Below, one piece after another: positions 7,711 to 16,811 of a stretch of 64,000 nucleotides of DNA (position 1 is the first letter of the stretch; each line of letters starts with the position of its first letter). The notes under the pieces were generated by a model. The model saw nothing but the letters and a program-made list of their open reading frames with translations. It was not told the DNA's origin and did no database searches. This DNA is from Reyranella sp. CPCC 100927 (GTDB lineage: Bacteria; Pseudomonadota; Alphaproteobacteria; Reyranellales; Reyranellaceae). The stretch is from positions 124,001 through 188,000 of the forward strand of contig NZ_VOHA01000006.1 in assembly GCF_007859315.1 (NCBI RefSeq), given 5' to 3'. Position numbers and translations under genes: made by a program.

Positions 7711-8874
7711 TCAGAAGCCGAGCGGTTCGGTGACGCGGGTCCAGCGGCCACCCTTCACGACGGCGAGGAACGAGGAGTTCGCGCCCTGGCGAATCTGCGG
7801 ACCGAAGCTCACCTGCGGGCCGTTGAAGATGTCCTTATAGCCCTTGATCGCTTCCATGCCCTTGACGAAGCTGTCGAGCGTCAAATCGGCGCCGGCGTTC
7901 TTCAGGCCCGTCACCGTCAGGTCGGCGGCGACGTAGCCGTAGACCGCGCCGATGTTCGGGTCGGCGTTGAACTTCTTCTTGTACCGTTCGACGAAGTCGC
8001 GGACGGTCGCCACGCTGCTGTCGGCATAGGGCATTTCGGTCAGGCCCATGCCGTAGAAGCCGTCCATGCCCTGCGCCGCGCCGACGACCGAATCGTAAGC
8101 CGCCGCCGAGCCCACGAACGTCACGTCGGCCCAGCCCATCTTGCGCGCCGTCACGTACGGGATGATCGAGTCGCGCACGATGGTGCCCATCAGGATCAGA
8201 TCACAGCCGGCCTGGCGCAGCTTGGTGATCGGCGCTGTGAAGTCCTGGTCGGTCGGCTTGTGGGCGACCGTCTCGACCAGCTTGATGCCAAGCTTCTTGG
8301 CCTGCAGCTCGGCGCCTTCCAGGATCTCCTTGCCGAAATCGGTGTCCTGGTACATCACGCACACGGCCTTGCGGCCGTTGTTCTTCACGAAGTAGTTCAT
8401 GCCGGAACGGATCTGATCGACGTAGGACGCCGCGCCGTAGAACTTCAGCCGCTGGAACGGCTCGTACATCGAGCGTGCCGCCGTGAGCGGGAACAGGTTC
8501 GGCACCTCGGCCGCGAACTGGTCCTTGAAGCAGGCGTTGTTCATCGGCGTGCCCAGCGGCGCCACGAACGCGAACACCTTGTCGCGGTTGATCAGCTTGT
8601 TGCAGGCCTGCACGGCCTTGGGCACCTGGTAGCCGTTGTCCTCGACGATGAAGCGGATCTTGCGGCCGTTGAGGCCGCCGGCCTCGTTGAGTTCGTCGAA
8701 CCGCATCTTGACGGCGTTCGACGAGGAGACGCCGTAGGTCGCGGCGACGCCGGACAAGTCGGTGTGCATCCCCAACGTGATCTCGGTCTTGGTCACGCCC
8801 CGTGTCTGCGCGTACGCTCCCGTCGCGACAGCCGCCAGGGCGGCAGCCACGACCGCTACTACTTTTCGACCCAT
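7711..8874 (-). CDS. Liv-type ABC transporter substrate-binding protein (paralogue 4 of 4)
   Basis: A 387-residue receptor. The ATG at 8874 follows GGAGGA by seven bases; the open frame continues far upstream only because it lies antisense to the codon bias of the ligase gene. Seen: signal peptide ending A-Y-A-Q, T-R-G-V-T-K-T-E-I, H-T-D-L-S-G-V, and the shared V-Q-A-C-N-K-L-I-N-R-D-K block. It is the receptor closest to the acyl-CoA ligase and the livFGMH genes, and may be the original partner from which the other three were copied. Confidence 0.93.
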   Translation of the reverse strand: MGRKVVAVVAAALAAVATGAYAQTRGVTKTEITLGMHTDLSGVAATYGVSSSNAVKMRFDELNEAGGLNGRKIRFIVEDNGYQVPKAVQACNKLINRDKVFAFVAPLGTPMNNACFKDQFAAEVPNLFPLTAARSMYEPFQRLKFYGAASYVDQIRSGMNYFVKNNGRKAVCVMYQDTDFGKEILEGAELQAKKLGIKLVETVAHKPTDQDFTAPITKLRQAGCDLILMGTIVRDSIIPYVTARKMGWADVTFVGSAAAYDSVVGAAQGMDGFYGMGLTEMPYADSSVATVRDFVERYKKKFNADPNIGAVYGYVAADLTVTGLKNAGADLTLDSFVKGMEAIKGYKDIFNGPQVSFGPQIRQGANSSFLAVVKGGRWTRVTEPLGF

Positions 8875-8936
8875 CACCCGTTCCTCCTTTGGGCCCACCA
8901 GGGCCATTGCCACGCAAAAATTCCGGCCGGTGCGCT

Positions 8937-10787
8937 CTACGCGGCCTCGGCGTACATGCCGTCGATCATGATCTTGTACTTCTCGTTCACGAACTTGCGC
9001 TTGAGCTTCATGGTCGGGGTGACTTCGTCGTCCTCGGCCGTCAGCTGCTGCTCGATCAGGCGGAACTTCTTGATGGTCTCGACCCGCGCGAAGTTCCGGT
9101 TGACCTTCTCGATCTCGGCCCAGATCAGGTCCTGCACCTCGCGCGAGCGGCAGAGCGAGGCGAAGTCCGTGAACGGCACGTTGTTGTCCTGCGCATGCTT
9201 GGCGACGTTGTCGTAGTCGATCATCACCAGGCAGGTCAGGAACTTGCGGCGGTCGCCCACCACGACGGCATCGGATATGTAGGGTGAGAACTTGAGCTGG
9301 TTCTCGATCTCCGACGGCGTGATGTTCTTGCCGCCAGCCGTGATGATGATGTCCTTCATCCGGTCGGTGATCTTCAGGTAGCCCGAGTTGTCGAGGAAGC
9401 CGACATCGCCGGTATGCAGCCAGCCGTCGCGCAATGTCTCGGCCGTCTTGTCCGGCTGGTTGAGGTAGCCCATGAAGACGTGCGGCCCGCGCAGGAGGAT
9501 CTCGCCCTCCGGCGAGATCTTGACCTCCGTATTGGGTGCCGCGGTGCCGACGGTACCCAGCTTGATCTGGTCGGGCATGCCGGTGGCCAGGCCGCAATTC
9601 TCGGTCTGGCCGTAGCCCTCGCGCATGTCGATGCCCAGCGCCCGGTACCACTTGATCAGATCAGGTGCGATCGGTGCCGCGCCGGTGACGGCGAAGGCCA
9701 CGCGATGCATGCCCATGCTGCGCTTGATGTTGTCGAGTACCAGGAAATCGGCGAGACGGAGCAGCAGCTTCTGGCCGGCCGATGGCTTGCGACCATCGAG
9801 TTCCTGTTCGGCCACCTTCAGGCCGACACCGATCGCCCATCGATAGGCCTGGCGCCCGATCCACGTCGCTTCGCGCATGCGGATCGTGATGCCGGAATAG
9901 AACCGCTCCCACAGGCGCGGCACGGCGAAGAACGTGGTCGGCGCCACCTCACGCAGGTTTTCCGGCACCGTGTCCGGGCTCTCGGCGAAGTTCGCGATCG
10001 CCCCCGTCCGCAGCGGCAGGAACGCCGTGAAGGTGCGTTCCGCGACATGGCACAGCGGCAGGAAGGCCAGCGTTTCCTCGTTGTCGCCCACCGGGAAGAA
10101 CGCGTCGGCATTGCCGAGCTGGAAGATCACGTTGCGATGCGACAGCATCGCGCCCTTGGACGGCCCGGTCGTGCCGGACGTGTAGACCAGCAGGGCGAGC
10201 GACTCGGCCTGCGAGGCGGCGATGCGCTCTTCCCACAGGCTGGGATTTGCCGCGTCATGCTCGCGGCCCAGCGCCAGCAGGTCGTCGAACGACATCACGT
10301 CCGGGTCGCTGAACGTCGACAGGCCTTCCATGTCGAAGATGATCGCCTTGCGCACCAGCGGACAGCGCTCGCGCACCTCAAGCCACTTGTCGAGCTGTTC
10401 CTCGTTCTCGACGAACATGAAGCGGGAGCGGCTGTCGTTGCAGATGTATTCGACCTGCTTGGCGGCGTCGGTAGGGTAGATCCCGTTGGAGATGCCGCCG
10501 GCGCCCATGGTGCCCATGTCGGCGTAGAGCCATTCCGGAATCGTGTCGGCCAGGATCGACACGACCTCGCCGGCCTCCAGGCCGAGCTTGACGAGGCCCA
10601 TGCCGGTCAAGCGGGCGCGTTGCCCATACTCCCGCCATGTCGTGGAGCGCCAGATGCCGAGCTCCTTCTCGCGGAAGGCGATGCGTCCGTCCCGCGCCTT
10701 CACCTGGTGCCAGAACAGCTTCGGGATGGTATCGCAGCCCTCGACCTCAAAGCGCTCGCTCGAACCCGCTTTGACCTCCGCATCCAT
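8937..10787 (-). CDS. AMP-forming long-chain-type acyl-CoA synthetase
   Basis: A 616-residue adenylate-forming ligase of the FadD15/FAA1 size class. It would activate a carboxylic acid to acyl-AMP and then acyl-CoA in the cytosol. Seen: phosphate-binding loop TSGTTGPSKG at residues 203-212, G-Y-G-Q-T-E (A5 motif) near 395, a GWLHTGD motif, and the C-terminal lysine-bearing G-G-K-N-I-T-P-S-E motif. The gene lies between livF (63 bp upstream) and the four receptors (62 bp downstream) on one strand, so it is probably cotranscribed with the importer. I infer the imported solute is a carboxylic acid trapped as a CoA thioester. The chain length or ring type of the acid cannot be told. Confidence 0.93.
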   Translation of the reverse strand: MDAEVKAGSSERFEVEGCDTIPKLFWHQVKARDGRIAFREKELGIWRSTTWREYGQRARLTGMGLVKLGLEAGEVVSILADTIPEWLYADMGTMGAGGISNGIYPTDAAKQVEYICNDSRSRFMFVENEEQLDKWLEVRERCPLVRKAIIFDMEGLSTFSDPDVMSFDDLLALGREHDAANPSLWEERIAASQAESLALLVYTSGTTGPSKGAMLSHRNVIFQLGNADAFFPVGDNEETLAFLPLCHVAERTFTAFLPLRTGAIANFAESPDTVPENLREVAPTTFFAVPRLWERFYSGITIRMREATWIGRQAYRWAIGVGLKVAEQELDGRKPSAGQKLLLRLADFLVLDNIKRSMGMHRVAFAVTGAAPIAPDLIKWYRALGIDMREGYGQTENCGLATGMPDQIKLGTVGTAAPNTEVKISPEGEILLRGPHVFMGYLNQPDKTAETLRDGWLHTGDVGFLDNSGYLKITDRMKDIIITAGGKNITPSEIENQLKFSPYISDAVVVGDRRKFLTCLVMIDYDNVAKHAQDNNVPFTDFASLCRSREVQDLIWAEIEKVNRNFARVETIKKFRLIEQQLTAEDDEVTPTMKLKRKFVNEKYKIMIDGMYAEAA

Positions 10788-10850
10788 GTTCTGCGGCCTC
10801 CCTGCCCGGTTCGTTTGTTATCCTACCCATGGGCGCCTGATCCGTCGCGG

Positions 10851-11624
10851 TCAGCGCCACGTCTTGCGTTTCTTCCAGCGCCGCTGGCCACGGGCGCCCT
10901 GGTCCTTGATGCCGAGATAGAATTCCTTGATGTCTTCCTTTTCCAGCAACCGGGCGCAGGTGTCGGCCATCACGATGCGGCCAACCTCCAGGACGTAACC
11001 GTAGTCGGCGACCTTCAGCGCCATATTGGCGTTCTGTTCGACCAACAGGATGGTCACGCCGCGCTCGCGGTTGATGCGGGTGACGATGTCGAAAATCTCC
11101 AGCACCAGCTTGGGCGACAGGCCCAGCGACGGTTCGTCCAGCAGGATCACCTTGGGGCGCGCCATCAGCGCCCGGCTGATGGCCAGCATCTGTTGCTCGC
11201 CGCCCGACAGCGATCCGGCGCGCTGGTCGGCGCGTTCCTTGAGAACCGGGAAATAGCCGAAGACCGTCTCGAGGTCCTGCGCCACGCCGTCGGCATCGCG
11301 GCGCGTGTAGGCGCCCATGCGCAGGTTCTCGCGCACGGTCAGGAACGGGAAGACCTCGCGTCCTTCGGGCACGTGGCTGACGCCCAGCCGCATCACCTTG
11401 TCGGGGTCCATGCGCTGGATGTCGCGACCCTCGAAAGCGATGCTGCCCTTCTGCGGGTCCATGACCCCGCAGATGGTCTTCAGCACGGTCGTCTTGCCGG
11501 CGCCGTTGGCGCCCAGGATGGTCACGATGCCACCCTGCGGCACGTCGAAGGAGACGCCGCGAATGGCCATGATCGGCCCGTAGAAGGTCTCGACGTTGCT
11601 GACTTTCAGGATCGGTTCGGCCAT
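10851..11624 (-). CDS. livF: Liv-type ABC transporter ATP-binding protein LivF
   Basis: A 257-residue ATPase that drives solute import as one of two nucleotide-binding subunits. Seen: Walker A GANGAGKTT near residue 38, signature LSGGEQQML near 139, Walker B ILLDEPSLGLSP. The usual LivF ends close to F-Y-L-G; this one carries about 18 extra residues that are strongly basic (R-R-W-K-K-R-K). The same kind of basic tail occurs in the second livF of the window (39776-40567). It starts seven bases after livG stops, consistent with coupled expression. Confidence 0.95.
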   Translation of the reverse strand: MAEPILKVSNVETFYGPIMAIRGVSFDVPQGGIVTILGANGAGKTTVLKTICGVMDPQKGSIAFEGRDIQRMDPDKVMRLGVSHVPEGREVFPFLTVRENLRMGAYTRRDADGVAQDLETVFGYFPVLKERADQRAGSLSGGEQQMLAISRALMARPKVILLDEPSLGLSPKLVLEIFDIVTRINRERGVTILLVEQNANMALKVADYGYVLEVGRIVMADTCARLLEKEDIKEFYLGIKDQGARGQRRWKKRKTWR

Positions 11625-11631
11625 GGCGCTG

Positions 11632-12386
<755 letters not shown>

Positions 12387-12390
<4 letters not shown>

Positions 12391-13529
12391 CGCAGCCGCT
12401 CCGATCGCATGTAGGTCTTCTGCCGCTTGAAGGTGGCGCGCTTGTACATGGGGAAGGTCGAGAAGAAGACCTTGATCTTCATCCAGCGCCCGTACATGCC
12501 CAGCGGCTCCAGCAGGATCACCAGCACCAGGATCAGGCCGAAGATGCCCGCCTCGACGCCGGGTTTGCGCAGGAAGGCACCGATCGCCTCGCCGATGGCG
12601 CCGAACAGTGTCACGCCGGTGCCGGCCGCGAGGTCGGCGAAGCTGGCCGGGATCGAGTCGCGCAGGATGGCGATCAGGGGCGGCAGCAGGGCGACGAAGA
12701 TGGCCCCGAAGATGGCGCCGTGCAGCGAGCCGAGGCCGCCCACGATCACCAGCAGCAACAACTGGATCGACAGCAGGATGGTGAAGATGTCGGGCGCCAG
12801 ATAGGCGATCTTGTGGGCGAACAGGGCGCCGGCTAGGCCCATCAGGCCGGCCGAGTAGGCGAACGCCATCGACTTGTAGATCGCGAGGTTCACGCCCATC
12901 GACTGGGCGGCGATCTCGCTGTCGCGGATGGCCACCCAGGCGCGCCCGGTCGGCGCCCGCAACAGGTTGCGGGTCAGCCACAGGCTGAGCGCCAGGAAGA
13001 ACAGACAGAGATAGTAGAATGCGGTGTCGTCGGCAAAGGGGACGCCGAAGATCACCGGCTTCTCCACCGGCATGCCGGCAAAGCCGTGGGTGACCGACTC
13101 CCAGCGGCTGAACACTTCCTGGATGATGGTGGCGAAGGCCAGGGTCGCGATCGCCAGGTAGATGCCCGACATCCGCAGCGCCGGTAGCCCGACGATGACG
13201 CCGCACACCGTCGTGATGATGACCGCCATGGCAAGCGCGCCAACCCAGGGCACGCCGTGTTTGATGAAGAAAGCATGGGCGTAGGCGCCGATGCCGAGGA
13301 ATGCCGCGTGCCCCAGCGAGACCTGGCCGGTGTAGCCGACCAGCACCATCAGCGACACGCCGCAGATGGCGTAGATGAAGACCCAGGTGGTCTCGCCGAT
13401 GTAGTAGTCCGACATGACCGCGGGCAGCAGCACCACGGCAGCGGCCAGCAAGACGTACCAGAAGGCGTCCGTGCGATCGCGGAAGATCTGGATGTCTTGG
13501 GCGTAGGACGTCTTGAATACGAACCGCAT
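12387..13529 (-). CDS. livM: Liv-type ABC transporter permease LivM
   Basis: A 380-residue inner-membrane permease. Seen: multiple hydrophobic segments, the conserved G-Y-T-G-Q-V-S-L-G-H-A-A-F-L-G block near residues 64-80, and the V-V-G-G-L-G-S-L-H-G-A motif near 290. The cytoplasmic C-terminus is basic and longer than the minimum, ending in R-S-E-R-L-R. It starts 11 bp after livH and overlaps livG by four bases. It pairs with LivH to form the translocation channel. Confidence 0.94.
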
Positions 13530-13540
13530 CGCCCGCGCCT

Positions 13541-14413
13541 CTACACTTTCTTACGGCCGAGCGTGCCGAACAGGCCCTGCGGCCGCACCGCCAGCATCAG
13601 CAGCAGCACGATGTAGGGGGCCGTGTCCTTGAAGCCCTCCGGCAGGGTGGCACCGGCATAGAGTTCGATCAGGCCGATGATGATACCGCCGACCAGAGCG
13701 CCGGGGATCGAGCCGAAGCCGCCCAGCACCGCGGCGGCAAAGGCCTTGAGCGCAACGGCCAGCCCCATGTTGATGTCGATCAGCGTCACCGGCGCCAGCA
13801 GGATGCCGGCGACCGTCGCCACGCCCGCCGAGATTGCCCAGATCAGCGAGAAGATCAGCTTGACCGGGATGCCCATGTAATAGGCAGCCAGCTGATTCTG
13901 GGACGTCGCCTGCATGGCGACGCCGATCCGGGTATGCGTGAAGAACCCGTACAGAACCCCGCACAGCAACAGGGTGCCGGCAACGATCGACAGATACTGG
14001 TGGCTCAGCGTCACACCGCCCACCGTCCACACACCGGAGAACGGTGTCGGCAGGGTGTAGATTTCCGAGCCCCAGGTGACGCTGGCGAAGGTGCGGAACA
14101 TGGCGCCCAGGCCGATCGTCAGCATGACCACGGCGAACTGCGGCTGGCCCATCACGCGGCGCAGCACCGTGGCATCGAGGAAGGCACCGAAAGCGGCGAC
14201 CACCACGACAGCGATCAGGAAGCCGACCCAGTAGTCGAGGCCCCACCACACGACGGCCATGTAGGCGACAAAGGCGCCCAGCATCAGCAGGTCGCCCTGG
14301 GCGAAGTTCACCAGCTCGGTGGCTTTGTAGATCAGGACGAACCCGAGTGCGACCAGGCCATAAATACAGCCGACCGCGAGGCCGTTCAGCGTTAATTGCA
14401 GGAAGGTAGCCAG
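13541..14413 (-). CDS. livH: Liv-type ABC transporter permease LivH (probable CTG start)
   Basis: Inner-membrane permease. Conserved family sequence, L-N-G-L-A-V-G-C-I-Y-G-L-V-A-L-G-F, is encoded upstream of the first GTG/ATG of the frame (14311), so the true start must lie earlier. The frame is closed by a stop about 40 bases before the conserved part and has no ATG, GTG or TTG there. The best candidate is CTG at 14413 with GGGGGG six bases upstream, giving 290 residues, the normal LivH length. Seen further on: N-F-A-Q-G-D and G-G-F-G-S-I-P-G-A. First gene of the large minus-strand operon. A frameshift near the 5' end is the alternative to a CTG start. Confidence 0.88.
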   Translation of the reverse strand: MATFLQLTLNGLAVGCIYGLVALGFVLIYKATELVNFAQGDLLMLGAFVAYMAVVWWGLDYWVGFLIAVVVVAAFGAFLDATVLRRVMGQPQFAVVMLTIGLGAMFRTFASVTWGSEIYTLPTPFSGVWTVGGVTLSHQYLSIVAGTLLLCGVLYGFFTHTRIGVAMQATSQNQLAAYYMGIPVKLIFSLIWAISAGVATVAGILLAPVTLIDINMGLAVALKAFAAAVLGGFGSIPGALVGGIIIGLIELYAGATLPEGFKDTAPYIVLLLMLAVRPQGLFGTLGRKKV

Positions 14414-14469
14414 TGTACGCCCCCCGTTTCCATCCCTGGTTCACGGGTCTGACGCCCGCTGCGCTCTAC

Positions 14470-14485
14470 ATGAACGTAGATTCAT
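14470..14485. promoter_or_regulatory. Palindrome upstream of livH operon
   Basis: ATGAA (14470-14474) and TTCAT (14481-14485) are inverted arms around CGTAGA, in an A+T-richer patch about 57 bp ahead of the livH start. The placement and symmetry suit a repressor operator controlling the 12-gene unit. No regulator gene adjoins this operon, so the protein that would bind is unknown. Confidence 0.35.
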
Positions 14486-14528
14486 AAACCAAGAAGGCCG
14501 CCACGCTGTCAATACGAATCACGACGCT

Positions 14529-14681
14529 ATGTTCATCATTTCTCCGCTTCCTGCGGTTGTTATCGCAATGCGCGATCAGCCCGCGCATATGCACGGGATT
14601 CTCGTGTCGGTTCTCGCGATGGCGCTCATGATCGACGGCAGTGTGCGGCGGATCATCGAAGGCTTGCAGCTCCGCCGGTAG
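14529..14681 (+). CDS. Possible 50-residue hydrophobic small protein
   Basis: An ATG-initiated frame of 51 codons in the gap between divergent livH and thioesterase genes. It reads as a short peptide with one hydrophobic stretch (I-L-V-S-V-L-A-M-A-L-M-I) followed by a basic tail ending L-Q-L-R-R. Support is indirect: a strong plus-strand intrinsic terminator begins 24 bp after its stop, before the next gene starts, so some short plus-strand transcript is made here. Against it: no clear ribosome site and no recognised relative. The transcript could instead be a non-coding RNA. Confidence 0.25.
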   Translation: MFIISPLPAVVIAMRDQPAHMHGILVSVLAMALMIDGSVRRIIEGLQLRR

Positions 14682-14704
14682 GCCTATAAAGGCCGTGCGT
14701 TGAT

Positions 14705-14740
14705 GACGGGCCGGCTGCACGCCGGCCCGTCGTGTTTTGT
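14705..14740 (+). terminator. Intrinsic terminator
   Basis: GACGGGCCGGC (14705-14715) pairs perfectly with GCCGGCCCGTC (14721-14731) around TGCAC, followed by GTGTTTTGT. The T-tract is on the plus strand only. It lies upstream of the thioesterase gene, so it ends a transcript that begins in the livH-thioesterase gap. Confidence 0.75.
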
Positions 14741-14813
14741 CAGGACCGGCAGGAGGACTCCACGCTGGTCTTGTCGTACAGTGGCCGCGGCGCGGCGGGT
14801 CGGGATCAGGATC

Positions 14814-15341
14814 ATGGGTGACGAGGCCAGACCGAAAACCGTGTTCGAGGCGGTACCGGGCGACAAGCTCGAGCTGTTCCAGAAATGGTTCTCGGACACC
14901 ATCCCGCACAACAAGGCGCTGGGCCTTGTGGTCACCGCGGTGCGCAAGGGCGGCGCGTCGATGCGGCTCAACTGGCAGCCGCACCTCGTCGGCAATCCTG
15001 AGACCGGTGTGCTGCACGGCGGTGCCATCACCGCGATGCTGGATGCCTGCAGCGGCATGGCGGTGGCGACGATGCTCACCAAGGCACAGCCGTTCGCTAC
15101 GTTGGACCTGCGCATCGACTATGTGCATCCGGCGACACCCGAGCAGCCGGTCCTGGCCGATGCCGAATGCTTTCGCCTGACCAGCAATGTCGCCTTTACC
15201 CGCGCCGTGGCGCACCACGGCGATCCGCGCGACCCCATCGCCTCGTCAGCCGGCACGTTCATGCTGGGCACCAAGGGCAAGGCCGCTGTCGGCCAGCACG
15301 CCGCCCGGATCGCCGCGACCGAGACCGGGAAAGCGACATGA
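14814..15341 (+). CDS. PaaI-type hotdog-fold thioesterase
   Basis: A 175-residue protein from the ATG at 14814; upstream codons in frame cross the terminator hairpin and are not credible. Seen: a hotdog domain with L-H-G-G-A-I-T-A-M-L-D near the middle, the H-G-G loop and Asp expected of PaaI/4-HBT acyl-CoA thioesterases, then strands with T-L-D-L-R-I-D-Y-V-H-P. Likely hydrolyses an acyl-CoA thioester in the cytosol, acting on a small or aromatic acyl chain. Its stop overlaps the next gene's start (ATGA), and the neighbour is a second hotdog protein, so the two may work together, possibly as a heteromer. Confidence 0.88.
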   Translation: MGDEARPKTVFEAVPGDKLELFQKWFSDTIPHNKALGLVVTAVRKGGASMRLNWQPHLVGNPETGVLHGGAITAMLDACSGMAVATMLTKAQPFATLDLRIDYVHPATPEQPVLADAECFRLTSNVAFTRAVAHHGDPRDPIASSAGTFMLGTKGKAAVGQHAARIAATETGKAT

Positions 15342-15778
15342 CCCTGCTGGAACGTCTGCACGCGGCGCGCAAGGCCAATGACCTGTCGCGCCTGAGCGAG
15401 GCCATTCCCTACGCGCGCTGGATGAACATGGCGCCCGAGAACAGCACCGGCGAGCTGCTGACGCGCATGCGTTATAACCCGCAGCTAATCGGCAACTCGC
15501 ATCTGCCGGCGCTGCACGGCGGTACCATCGGCGCGCTGCTGGAAACGGCGGCGATCTTTCACCTGCTGTGGGAGACGGAAAACGCCGCCTTGCCGCGCAT
15601 CATCAACATCACGGTCGACTATTTGCGGTCCGGCCGGCCCGTCGATACGCTGGCGCGCGCCACCTTCACCAAACTGGGGCGCCGGGTCGCCAGCGTCGCG
15701 GTCGAGGCCTGGCAGGACGATCGATCCAAGCTGGTCAGCGCCGCCCAGCTTCATTTCCTGGTAACACCTGTGAAGTAA
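15338..15778 (+). CDS. PaaI-type hotdog-fold thioesterase, second of a pair
   Basis: A 146-residue protein starting at the ATG that overlaps the upstream stop. Seen: L-H-G-G-T-I-G-A-L-L-E-T-A-A, the hotdog helix motif with Glu where the upstream gene has Asp, and I-N-I-T-V-D-Y-L-R-S-G-R for the next strands. Same fold as its neighbour but clearly divergent. Probable acyl-CoA thioesterase subunit or paralogue. Coupled translation (4-bp overlap) argues for joint function. Confidence 0.87.
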   Translation: MTLLERLHAARKANDLSRLSEAIPYARWMNMAPENSTGELLTRMRYNPQLIGNSHLPALHGGTIGALLETAAIFHLLWETENAALPRIINITVDYLRSGRPVDTLARATFTKLGRRVASVAVEAWQDDRSKLVSAAQLHFLVTPVK

Positions 15779-15863
15779 TCGCCGGGAGAGCGCCGCGAAA
15801 ACGCAACGCGGCCGTGAGTGGGGCTTGCTTGACGGCCGCGGTGCGGCTTGCCATGTGCAGGCG

Positions 15864-16598
15864 ATGACCGCTCCTGATCTGCGCACCTTTGAGACCGACG
15901 ACACCGTCATGGACGGTGCTACCTTCACGGACTATCAGCGCCCGGGCGCGCTGATAGACAGCGACCATCCCGCCATCGTCACGTTTGCCCGGCAGGCGGT
16001 CGGGGCGGCGACCGATCCCGTCGACGTCGCGGTGCGGCTCTATTTCGCGGTGCGCGACGGGTTGCGCTACGACCCCTACGGCACGCCGTTGCGGCGCGAC
16101 GCCTATGTGGCCAGCACCTGCCTGCAGGCGCGCCATGGTTATTGCATCAACAAGGCCGGCGTGATGGCCGCCGGCTGCCGTGCGCTGGGCATTCCCGCGC
16201 GGGTGGGTTACGCCGACGTGCGCAACCACATGACCACTAAGCGCCTGTCGGAGTGGATGGGCAGCGACATCTTCTATTTCCACGGCTACACCGACGTGTG
16301 GCTGGAGGGGCGCTGGCTGAAGGCGACGCCGGCCTTCAACAAGGAGCTGACCGACAAGTTTCGGCTCAAGCCGCTCGACTGGGATGGGCGCACCGATTCG
16401 ATCTACCATCCCTTCGATCTCGAAGGTCGTCGTCACATGGAGTACTTGGCGTATCGCGGTGTCTATGCCGACATCCCGTTCGATACGCTGGCGGCGGCAT
16501 TCCGGCAGTACTACCCCAAGATGTATCGCGCCGACGGCGGCGCAGCGCTGCGGGGCGACTTCGCCGCAGAAGGTGCGGCCGAATCAGCGAGCCATTAG
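15864..16598 (+). CDS. Transglutaminase-like cysteine protein
   Basis: A 244-residue cytosolic-looking protein with a Transglut_core domain. Seen: Cys94 in G-Y-C-I-N-K-A at the start of a helix, R-A-L-G-I-P-A-R-V-G-Y after it, and His140 in F-H-G-Y-T-D-V-W. The third triad position, normally Asp in a V-D-P-T-type turn, reads K-A-T-P-A-F, so no Asp is obvious there. Proteins of this type act as peptidases or amidases, or have unknown roles. It follows the thioesterase pair by 85 bp on the same strand; no functional link is evident. An earlier TTG at 15825 is possible but has no ribosome site. Confidence 0.82.
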   Translation: MTAPDLRTFETDDTVMDGATFTDYQRPGALIDSDHPAIVTFARQAVGAATDPVDVAVRLYFAVRDGLRYDPYGTPLRRDAYVASTCLQARHGYCINKAGVMAAGCRALGIPARVGYADVRNHMTTKRLSEWMGSDIFYFHGYTDVWLEGRWLKATPAFNKELTDKFRLKPLDWDGRTDSIYHPFDLEGRRHMEYLAYRGVYADIPFDTLAAAFRQYYPKMYRADGGAALRGDFAAEGAAESASH

Positions 16599-16617
16599 AC
16601 GCGGTCGAGTCTATAAC

Positions 16618-16790
16618 CCTTCTCCCCGCGCCGGCGGGGGAAGGTGGCGCGAAGGCGTCCAACGACAATCGACCGCGAACCATCGTGCCAGCCTTGACAT
16701 CGAAACGCTCGTCATCCGCCTCAGGTACGTCGACGCAAAGCGTCGAAGTACCGAAACGGGCGCTGTCTTCCCGCCCGCGCGGGAAGGCGA
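16618..16790. repeat. Intergenic palindrome cluster
   Basis: Three inverted-repeat units fill most of the gap between two co-directional genes: CCTTCTCCCCGC pairing imperfectly with GCGGGGGAAGG (16618-16644); GGTAC and TCGACGC pairing with GCGTCGA and GTACC around AAA (16724-16752); and a CTTCCCGC / GCGGGAAG pair around 16768-16786. The outer motif resembles the element at 38242-38389. Confidence 0.6.
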
Positions 16791-16811
16791 TGATCTGACG
16801 GGGCCAATCGC

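Noticed and set aside
6514-9216. A 900-codon plus-strand reading frame opposite the receptor genes
   Set aside because: It is antisense to genes with clear domains and ribosome sites. Long antisense frames are expected at this GC content, and its translation is Arg/His/Val/Asp-rich with no domain motif.
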